Positions 17,201-23,758 of a stretch of 64,000 bases of DNA are shown here, in pieces. The translations under genes were made by a program, and so were the position numbers. The notes beneath the pieces are model-generated. The model was not told where the DNA came from, searched no databases, and was given only the letters and a program-made list of their open reading frames with translations. Origin of the DNA: Caldilineae bacterium. Its GTDB lineage: Bacteria > Chloroflexota > Anaerolineae > JAAEKA01. Within the stretch, counting starts at the first letter, position 1. Every line of letters begins with the position of its first letter. The stretch spans positions 61,920 to 125,919 of the forward strand of contig JACKBK010000007.1 in the NCBI GenBank assembly GCA_020634555.1, written 5' to 3'.

Positions 17201-19124
17201 AGGCGGAGCTGACAGCCACCAGTGCATCGTTCAGCCGCTCCGCGGCCGTGCGCAACCCTGTCTCGTCGCGCGTGCCCGCCGGCTTGGCCAGATCACTCTG
17301 AACCGCCGTCTTGAGCGCATCGATCCCCGGCGCGTCTGCCTCGATCTCCTTGATCCGCGCCAGGGCGACCTCCAACAGCGCACTGGTGGTCAGCGTGACA
17401 GGTTGAGCACTGGCGCCCGCCGGAATAGGAGCTGCAACCTCTTCGCCGGCGCCGGCCTTCGATCCCGCGGGTTTGGCCAGCCAGTCTTTGACGTCAATGT
17501 CGCGGCATCGGGGACCAATTACCTGCCGGCCCGCCACATCAGCGCAGAACGTGTGTCTCCGGATCGGTGGCTGGAGACCTGGGATCGGCCTTATATAGTG
17601 GCTCAGATCAATCACGTACTTGCCGTCGCTGAAGACATCGATCTTGATGTGCTTTACGTCGTGTTCTTCTCCGTTAACCGTCTCTTTTTTAGTTTCCGTG
17701 GTGACAGTCGCGTTGGATAGTTCCAGGGGCGCATCGAACCGGAAGTCTATCTCCCGGCGGTAAACATCCTCGCCGCCGGTGTATTCCACCACCACATCGA
17801 CAGCTGCTTCATCCGTCTTTACGTTGCCCTTGTACTTCTGCTCGAGATAGGCTGAAATATGGAAGTCGTCCCCGTCCAGGGTCACAACTTCCTCGTGGAC
17901 GATGTCGAATAGCCCTGGAACCATAAAGCCGCAGCGCTGAAGCCGCAGCCCCGATCGCAGTTGTGGTCCTGCCTGCTCAACTACCCCGCCAAGCTTGGTG
18001 CGCGCCCCGCGCCACAGTCCCGCCACAGCGCCCAGCGCCGAACGGTCGGCATCTTGCTCCAACGCCTGATAGGACGCTCCGGGGGTAACCCCACCCCCTT
18101 CTTCGTTGCCTGTCTGCTGCACGACGTGCGCCAGCTCGTGGGCCAGCAGAGCATCGCCGAGCGGTGTTCCGGGGCGATATTCGCCAGAACCGAAGGCCAC
18201 GTCGTGGCCCACCGTGAAGGCGCGGGCCTGGAGTGAGGTCGCCTGCTGGGCAGCGTGGCCGTTGGTGTGTACCCGAACAGCCGAGAGGTCCGCTCCCAGC
18301 ATCGACTCCATCCGGCCCTTGGTCCCGGCCTCCAACGGACGGCCCGGGCCAAGGCGCGACTGGATGGCCCGCGCGTTGGCGGCCACAGGGTCCTCCCCTC
18401 CAGGCTGGGGCTTGCGGGCAATCGGGCCGGTTCCATTGTCGCTGGCAGGCGGCTGCTCAGGCGGCGCGCCGGGCAAACTGAGCGGCACGTCGTCTGGCAC
18501 GCCGGTGACCTTACCTGTCGCCCGCCACTGCTCGATGCCCTGCCGGACACGATCCTGCAACGGCGCGAGATAATCGTGAGCGCTGCTCGCGTTGCGCGTC
18601 TCTGGGGCGTAGCGGTGCAGCGCGCGTTCGATCTGCTGGGGACTGCGGGAGCGATAATAGGCGAACCAGTAGGCGATGTAGGGACACTGGTCCGCCGTCC
18701 ACGCGCTGCCCGCCAGTGCGTCTGCCGCTGTTGCGCAAACCGCCGTTTGCAACTGGTCCAGGAAGTCGTTGCGACGCATCTGGCCCGCGGCCAACGTTGC
18801 AGCACCATCCGCGACGAGCAGCGTCGAACCTGCGGGGAGCAACGTATCCCTCTCAACCTCTGAGTGAGATGTGTGCCCATTCTGTTGCGCCGCCGCGGGG
18901 GCCGGTATCGCCGGTGCAGTAGACCCTGGCCCATTGGAATCGGAGCCTTGAGCTGCGACGGCGGCACCATCCTCATTGGGCAGCGGGATGTCGGCTACGC
19001 GGCCATTCCCATTGTTGGACCATGCGGGCAGCCGCGCAGGCGCCTCCGCTTGCAGCGAAGGTGCCTGTGCTGGCGCGACAGGTTTCGTCTTTTGGGGAGC
19101 TGGCGCTGGCTGCCGATCATGCAC
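14283..19124 (-). CDS. predicted giant eCIS cargo/toxin: DUF4157 protein, 1613 aa
   Basis: Order: Pro/Ala-rich leader with RLPAWS (31-36); shared domain at about 102-212; DUF4157 at about 250-345 with HELAHVVQQ (HExxH at 329-333); beta-rich segment (about 370-540); long helical region (about 560-890); a hydrophobic block at about 895-958 rich in A, G, I and V that could insert into a membrane; a charged coiled region (about 1010-1130); and a C-terminal domain (about 1420-1613) with PDYAIDQGTFTEWVNQKSD, faintly reminiscent of nuclease-type toxin ends. The modular build, lack of a signal peptide and position after the AAA ATPase fit an injected polymorphic toxin. A GTG start follows the ATPase stop by 15 nt with GGAGAGG upstream. 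It is coupled to a partner gene by TGATG. The toxic activity is not identified. Confidence 0.78.
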   Translation of the reverse strand: MHDRQPAPAPQKTKPVAPAQAPSLQAEAPARLPAWSNNGNGRVADIPLPNEDGAAVAAQGSDSNGPGSTAPAIPAPAAAQQNGHTSHSEVERDTLLPAGSTLLVADGAATLAAGQMRRNDFLDQLQTAVCATAADALAGSAWTADQCPYIAYWFAYYRSRSPQQIERALHRYAPETRNASSAHDYLAPLQDRVRQGIEQWRATGKVTGVPDDVPLSLPGAPPEQPPASDNGTGPIARKPQPGGEDPVAANARAIQSRLGPGRPLEAGTKGRMESMLGADLSAVRVHTNGHAAQQATSLQARAFTVGHDVAFGSGEYRPGTPLGDALLAHELAHVVQQTGNEEGGGVTPGASYQALEQDADRSALGAVAGLWRGARTKLGGVVEQAGPQLRSGLRLQRCGFMVPGLFDIVHEEVVTLDGDDFHISAYLEQKYKGNVKTDEAAVDVVVEYTGGEDVYRREIDFRFDAPLELSNATVTTETKKETVNGEEHDVKHIKIDVFSDGKYVIDLSHYIRPIPGLQPPIRRHTFCADVAGRQVIGPRCRDIDVKDWLAKPAGSKAGAGEEVAAPIPAGASAQPVTLTTSALLEVALARIKEIEADAPGIDALKTAVQSDLAKPAGTRDETGLRTAAERLNDALVAVSSAFPALTKLGKPENYLPGIATTIADEAAAIKGRYVAALLAAYQGSDPKGEKLAEAERTMIRFPDLISSLYLSEEGIPQLFKQAWSLREEIRRLRAKTGRDDLTRTADIMGGLGVAVGKPPIEANFSRVLADARRARFYQSQDVQDTVSKLTFVAQSVAAVLTGLAYYEQFKYWEQELDDSIINDVIEIAAKSQLDQARKYVKQLDAILTTLEVYNTAKKKEDGEKALSKGISDLQTLITSDEFNKAIEEIRSRLSTIDTIDIIGKMVVITAISALTGGAAATAATGLLRGLALSATAVRTGAFVAEVLAFTVTSQLGQQVAFGKTDQSFGEALIWNAAMFGVLKVATARFETMFARFADPKLHSTALALGKAGTAVVSLHAFAEVQHLLTKGTLMSGEERGMALLQNVVMVVALEAGRFIAKPLSARLESSVHGKLKAEFKVEYEAVETERKALLETLHKAERGTATKEEVETLLRNIETLWTKELKLISDGATKKFLTPAEAEAAIAPYKSQLTLMELRLAQLGFTSPMGAGAPAFRPLARGVVAFTPEGRAALESFYGKDNLKKSSVADMLEGRTPQGELTFYVPEGVTPRDLPSLERITAARDVARVEASRDQLAEQGMKQLESFFGNRKLDEILASAKPEEIALFLRALADPSYNMQLGSTFYSGLAARPDAVIFSRTYGGDVLARMYRTYGARWSATLEDAILRATARLEGAATAAERAELLQKLRTTTSTSKMDVLLGKPVAPPPPRPARATKANMGVDRSRAAWKAFRVEVEKVALAHGETLTTAQLDIRADLEQVIDAGRSGRLDALGHASKLSVLDRFDQLAQQSGMQQTWINAKRGNLSEYLFNPQRGLKKTTFLSGAKVAWGTKGATIPDYAIDQGTFTEWVNQKSDLIDGGPKTAGVFASGRAAARTYRQKADLEAGNLPAGDKYSLDFVRDPGPETRKVMLSILKDAGSPVHRVKFGETWY

Positions 19125-19139
19125 AGGTGCTCGCCTCTC

Positions 19140-21245
19140 CTAACTCATCTGGTCCACGAAACGGCGCAGCCGCGCCATCTGATCGCCGTTGCTGCTGACC
19201 TGCCGCATCGGGAAGGCTGCGCCCGCCTTGCGGAACTCGCGCTGGACGGCCTCCTCCAGGTGCGCGTCCCCCAGTGGCTGGCCGGTTTCGAGAGCCAGCA
19301 GCGTCGCGTGCAGTGCCGCGTTGCGTATCTGGCCGCCGGTCAGCGCGCAGCGGCTGGCTACCTCTTCAAGACAGGCAGGGCTGACGCGGTTGTCAGCCGG
19401 CAGATGCAACGTCCAGATCAGCCAGCGCTCGGTCACGTTGGGCGGAGCAAAGGGGATAATCACGTCCAAGCGGCGCAAAAAGGCAGTGTCGATGCGCTGC
19501 CCGGCGTTGGTGGTCACGACGACGATCCCCTCGTACGTTTCCAGCCGCTGCAAGAGGTAGTTGGTCTCCAGGTTGGCGTAGCGGTCGTTGGCGTTGCGTA
19601 CCTCGGTGCGCTTGCTCATCAGCGCGTCCCCCTCGTCCAGCAGCAGCACCACGTCCAACTCCTCGGCCCGCGACAGCACCTGGTTCAGGTTGCGCTCGGT
19701 CTCGCCGATGTACTTGTTGACCACCGCTGCCAGGTCGACGCGGTAGAGATCCAACCCAAGTTCGGCCGCCAGCGCCCGGGCCGCCAGTGTCTTGCCCGTT
19801 CCACTGGGACCGGTGAGCATGGCGCGCACGCCGCGGTTCAGGCTGCGTCGGAAAGCAGGGCCAGCCCCGTCACGCAGCCGCTCCCGCTCGCGGCAGCGCT
19901 GTTCCAGCGCTCGCAGCTCCTGGGCAACCGTCTCGCCGACCACCAGATCCGACCACCCTTGCGCCGCGTCCAGATGGGTCGCCAGCGTCTCCAGTGCCTG
20001 GCGGTTAAGCGCCCGCGTAGACCGCTGCACGTCCTGCCCCTCGACCCACTGGCGACCGTCAAGCTGGGCATAGGTCAGGCTGAGCGCGGCGGCCTGCTGG
20101 ATGTGTCCACCGGTGAGCAGAAAATGCTCGACCACCTCGTCCAACGCGCCGTTGTCAAACGGCACGTCCGCCCGCGCCCAGAATCGGCGGCGCGCGTCCG
20201 GATCGGGCGGCGGCAGCACCAGCGTCAGCGCTTGCTCCACCAAAGGTCCGCCCAAACCACCGCTGCGCCCCAGGGTGATTCCCACCGGGCCGGTGTAGCC
20301 TCGCAGCGCGGGCAGCTCCAGGGTCTCGCCTGGCCCCGGGTCGAGGCGCAAGACCGGAATCGCATGGGTCAACGTGGCCAACGAGCCCAGTAGAAACCAG
20401 CGCTCGTCGTCCGGTTTAGCCTGTTCTGCCAGCAGGATGCCATACCCCAGCGCGCGCGCCACGGACCCGATCACGGTGCGCCTGCCCGTGCCGCGCATTC
20501 CCCGCAGCACCAGCGCCCCGATTGTGTTGCTGCCCATCAACGCCGGCAGATTCTCGATCTGCGCGTGCAACGTCTGGGGCAGGATCAGATCGTCCAGCGT
20601 GGGAAACCCATCGGGAGACAGCCAGTGAAGGTTGGGTAGGTGCAGATCGGTTGCCGCTGTACCGCGAATAGCGTCCCAAAGCGGGGCCGGAACCCGCAGC
20701 ACCCATTCGGCCCGCGGCTCCGAGCGGTTGTCGGCCACCACCAGCCCTTGCTCCAGCAACGTGCGGCAGGCCGGCCAGATCTCCTGTTGAGTATCGCCTA
20801 CCAGCCAGCCCAGCAGACCAATGCAGGGCCGGCGGGCCGGCAGCGGATCCTGGAGCGTAGCGAACAGCGCACCGAAACGGATGTCTTCCTCCACCAGCCC
20901 GGCTGCCAGCAACACCCGCAGCGCCAGCCGGCTCAGTGAATTCTCATGCGCCAGCGCGGCCAGCGGCAAGTGGGCGGTCGCCTCCTGTGTATAGGCCATG
21001 GCGCGGGCCTCCCACCACTGCGCTCGCTCCCAGGAGTTCAGCAATTGCGGCTCGGCTGCCTGGAGCTGCGCCTGGTAGCCGGTCAGGAACGGATAGTTGC
21101 TGTTGATCTGCGTCGTTTCGGCATCGGATGCCAGTGTGTGCAGCAGACGCGCAACCACTGCCTGAAGTGACAGACGAAAGTGCCGGCTGGCGGCGCTTTG
21201 GCCGCCATCAGACTGATTAAGGCTCATCATAGGGACATCGGTCAT
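19140..21245 (-). CDS. eCIS AAA+ ATPase (Afp15/Pvc15-like)
   Basis: 701 residues with two nucleotide-binding modules. The first (about 225-400) has a degenerate P-loop, LRGMRGTGRRT, and is probably inactive or regulatory. The second (about 465-640) has a full Walker A (TGPSGTGKT, about 478), Walker B (VVLLLDEGDAL), sensor 1 (VVVTTNAG) and an arginine-finger region (FLRRLDV). In Afp and PVC systems the homologous ATPase is needed for assembly or cargo loading of particles. It directly precedes the cargo genes and follows a repeat-rich spacer, so it may head a separate assembly/cargo transcript. The start could be 21245 or the ATG pair about 15-18 bases downstream. Confidence 0.88.
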   Translation of the reverse strand: MTDVPMMSLNQSDGGQSAASRHFRLSLQAVVARLLHTLASDAETTQINSNYPFLTGYQAQLQAAEPQLLNSWERAQWWEARAMAYTQEATAHLPLAALAHENSLSRLALRVLLAAGLVEEDIRFGALFATLQDPLPARRPCIGLLGWLVGDTQQEIWPACRTLLEQGLVVADNRSEPRAEWVLRVPAPLWDAIRGTAATDLHLPNLHWLSPDGFPTLDDLILPQTLHAQIENLPALMGSNTIGALVLRGMRGTGRRTVIGSVARALGYGILLAEQAKPDDERWFLLGSLATLTHAIPVLRLDPGPGETLELPALRGYTGPVGITLGRSGGLGGPLVEQALTLVLPPPDPDARRRFWARADVPFDNGALDEVVEHFLLTGGHIQQAAALSLTYAQLDGRQWVEGQDVQRSTRALNRQALETLATHLDAAQGWSDLVVGETVAQELRALEQRCRERERLRDGAGPAFRRSLNRGVRAMLTGPSGTGKTLAARALAAELGLDLYRVDLAAVVNKYIGETERNLNQVLSRAEELDVVLLLDEGDALMSKRTEVRNANDRYANLETNYLLQRLETYEGIVVVTTNAGQRIDTAFLRRLDVIIPFAPPNVTERWLIWTLHLPADNRVSPACLEEVASRCALTGGQIRNAALHATLLALETGQPLGDAHLEEAVQREFRKAGAAFPMRQVSSNGDQMARLRRFVDQMS

Positions 21246-21892
21246 TTCTTTGTCCGATCATTGAAGCAAACAACGCGAGACGGCAGCTTAGCACCTTCCT
21301 GGTTCTAACAGATTCTGTGGATGCAGGAAGTTGTCGTTGCAAAGGACACCCGCCGGGAGCTAAAACCTCCCGGCTACAAAGTGGAAGCCCTTACAGGGCT
21401 GCGAAGCCCAGGCCCGGAGGGCCTTTCACTTGGTAGCCCGATCCGTTCACGGTCGGGCGGTCCTCGCCAACCTATTACCGGATTATTTTCTTAACTTTCA
21501 TAAATCGGTGTCTGCCACTCAAAGTATGCTGAAGCATACTCGAACCACCGCTTCGGCAACATGTTTCAACATGTTTTCCCTATCAGACGATGATTGAAAT
21601 CATCGTTCAGATGTCGCACCATCGAAGTCTCGTTGTAGTGCTAATACAGATCCGCCTAATTCACCCGGCGTTTCCGGCCGGTCTGTGCGCAGCCACCGGC
21701 TCCGGGTTCGACGGATGCAATGGTTCTGTCAGTGAAGGCCCCAGAGCCGGTCAGCAGACCGGCCGGAACACAAGCGACAACCTTGCTGAACAACTTGCGC
21801 CGGTCGTACTAGACGGGCGGGAATTCACTCTCTTCACGGTGCTGGATTCCCGCCTCCGCGGGAATGACGGCTGAGCTGCCAGGCCAAACACA
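21246..21892. other. gene-free, repeat-rich spacer between structural and ATPase/cargo parts of the eCIS
   Basis: No credible gene in 647 bp. It contains a series of inverted repeats: GCCGGGAG/CTCCCGGC at 21352-21374; the palindrome 21523-21540 (AGTATGCT on both sides of GA); 21587-21606 (ACGATGATT, loop GA); and 14-bp perfect arms TTCCGGCCGGTCTG (21672-21685) with the complement at 21755-21768 enclosing further ACCGGCTC/GAGCCGGT pairing. A REP-like element follows at 21813-21870. It may terminate the structural operon and hold the promoter of the ATPase unit, but I found no convincing promoter. Confidence 0.6.
21813..21870. repeat. REP-like element, degenerate copy
   Basis: Contains GGCGGGAATTC, then CTCTTCACGGTGCTGGA, then TTCCCGCCTCCGCGGGAATGACGG. 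The same order of motifs is found at 31141-31209 and 37834-37902, so it is a partial third member of one dispersed family. Confidence 0.65.
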
Positions 21893-23755
21893 CTACACGA
21901 AATGGAACTGTACGATGCGGCCCAAAGCCGGCATCCAGCCTGGGTTCAGATCCAACCCGCTCAACCGTACGGCCAGACTCGCCGCATCCAGCGGCAGGTA
22001 GAGGTCCAGATGGGTACGCGTCGCCTGCACTCGCCCCGATCGCAGCAGCAACGTTGCGGCCAACGCATCGGCGTCGGAAACACCCAACGACCGGCTCAGC
22101 AAGGAGCGCGCGAACGGCAACGTGCCGCGCAGCCACCAGGAAGCAGCCGGGCTGAGCATCGTTTCAATATGATCCGGCAGCGACGCCAGGGTCGCCTCGC
22201 CGGACCACCCGTCTGGCGTGTCAGGCACACCTGCCTCTGGCCCGCTGATGAGTCGCTGCCAGTCAGTCGGCAAGGTGTACGCAACCGGCGTTGCCAGCCC
22301 CTCTCCCGGCAGCTCATCGACCTTACGGCCATCCAGCATGCGCAGCAACGGCCATAACGCGTCAGCGGCATACGTTTCATGAGCAGCATCCAGCAGGCCG
22401 CGTCCCAGCGTTTCCAACAGCGACCAGCCACTCATCCACGGATCGTCGGGCCAACTATCGGGCAGATCAAGCCAGCGCAGCAGGTTGACTAGAAACAGCA
22501 CGCCGGCCACCTCCGTCTGTACACCGTCGGCAACCTCTTCGAATGAACTTTCTGCCTCCTGGTCGGCTGGACCGGCAGCGACGCCAGTTTCGCGGAGTTT
22601 GTTCGCTGACGGCAGGGCATCCGTCGAGGGTGAACCATCAACGTGCTTTCCTCGGACTCGTTGCTGGCTATGCGCAATCGCCGGCCTTGACGCTGCATCC
22701 TCCGCTGCTGGCCGTTGGGCAACTACGTTGGCCGCCAACGTAGAGCGCCTCTGTTCATCATGGATGGACAACGCTGCCGGTGCTTCTGCTTGTTGAGAGG
22801 AAAGCGCCTCATGGTCGCCGCGCGGTGACGGCTGTTGCTGCGTCAGGCGGCGATGAAGCCACACAGACGCGGCGGCCGCGAAGGCGCGGCTGCGGGCATA
22901 GCTCGGACGCCGTGCCAGCGTCCAGACCAGCCCGGCCAGATATTCCTGTCGAGGCGCCAGATCTGCCAGCATCTGCTCCACCGACGGCGCGATCAGCGGC
23001 TTCCAGGGCGCCTCGTCGTGAGCGCCATCGTATACGCCGTCGAAGCGGGTTTCGCCAGAAAGCTGCCGATCGGAACGATGCAACGACTCAACAGCCAACG
23101 GCAGCGGTGCTGCTGCCGCCAACACCAGGAACACGTCGTCCGGCAGTATCCAGGCCCGGAGCAGCCCGTGGATGACTGCGCTTGTCTGGTGTTGGTTCAA
23201 CCGGGAGATAGCCGAGAGCGTGGCGTCAAGTCCAAGTTGGGCCACGGCAGCCGGCAACCACTGGGCAAGCTCGCTCCAATGGGCGCTGATCACCGATGCT
23301 GGCGCAAGGCTCGCCAGATCCAGCGCCTGACGCCAGTACCAGCGCTGGGACGCGACGCCAGACAGCACGTCCCGGGTCAGACAGGCCAGCAGTTCGGACG
23401 GATCGGCAAACAACACACTCTCAGCCATCAGCGGAACCGGCTGGCGGGCTGGGCGGTAGGCCCGGCGGCTCAACTCGTCCAGCCGCCGCTGCAAGTCACG
23501 CTGCCAATCCAGCGGCGGGCGAGCGCGGATGTCGGCCAGGGCAGCCGTTTGCAGCCGCCGCGCGATCAGGATGGCGTGCGGTGACAGGACGCTGGGGTGC
23601 AGATCAACGTCCTCCAGCAGCCGGCTCAATCGCAGCCGCGTCGCCGGATCGCCAGATGAACGCCCGGCCCGCGTGGTCCGAGCCGGACCGGGAGCCGGCT
23701 GGTGCTGCTGAACCAGGCGTAGCCGGCCGATACGGTCTTGCGTCGAGAGGACCAT
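21893..23755 (-). CDS. contractile injection system tape-measure-like protein (Afp14-like), tentative
   Basis: 620 residues, mostly helical, with a low-complexity middle (about 310-405, rich in A, S, Q and E). The C-terminus carries a pattern I associate with eCIS tape-measure-family proteins: a beta strand followed by RLSGLDLNPGWMPALGRIVQFHF. Its place between the tail proteins and the ATPase is the usual one for that gene. A tape measure sets tube length and lines the growing tube. The N-terminal segment has LLEDVDLHPSVLSPHAILIA and looks like a separate helical domain. It starts 4 bases after the stop of the upstream solute-binding fusion gene. The assignment rests mainly on the tail motif and position. 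Confidence 0.6.
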   Translation of the reverse strand: MVLSTQDRIGRLRLVQQHQPAPGPARTTRAGRSSGDPATRLRLSRLLEDVDLHPSVLSPHAILIARRLQTAALADIRARPPLDWQRDLQRRLDELSRRAYRPARQPVPLMAESVLFADPSELLACLTRDVLSGVASQRWYWRQALDLASLAPASVISAHWSELAQWLPAAVAQLGLDATLSAISRLNQHQTSAVIHGLLRAWILPDDVFLVLAAAAPLPLAVESLHRSDRQLSGETRFDGVYDGAHDEAPWKPLIAPSVEQMLADLAPRQEYLAGLVWTLARRPSYARSRAFAAAASVWLHRRLTQQQPSPRGDHEALSSQQAEAPAALSIHDEQRRSTLAANVVAQRPAAEDAASRPAIAHSQQRVRGKHVDGSPSTDALPSANKLRETGVAAGPADQEAESSFEEVADGVQTEVAGVLFLVNLLRWLDLPDSWPDDPWMSGWSLLETLGRGLLDAAHETYAADALWPLLRMLDGRKVDELPGEGLATPVAYTLPTDWQRLISGPEAGVPDTPDGWSGEATLASLPDHIETMLSPAASWWLRGTLPFARSLLSRSLGVSDADALAATLLLRSGRVQATRTHLDLYLPLDAASLAVRLSGLDLNPGWMPALGRIVQFHFV

Positions 23756-23758
23756 TTG

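Noticed and set aside
18864..20393. 509-codon open frame on the plus strand
   Set aside because: Opposite the AAA+ ATPase and cargo gene, no motif or ribosome-binding site.
21246..21892. CRISPR-like array
   Set aside because: The repeats differ from one another and are not regularly spaced.
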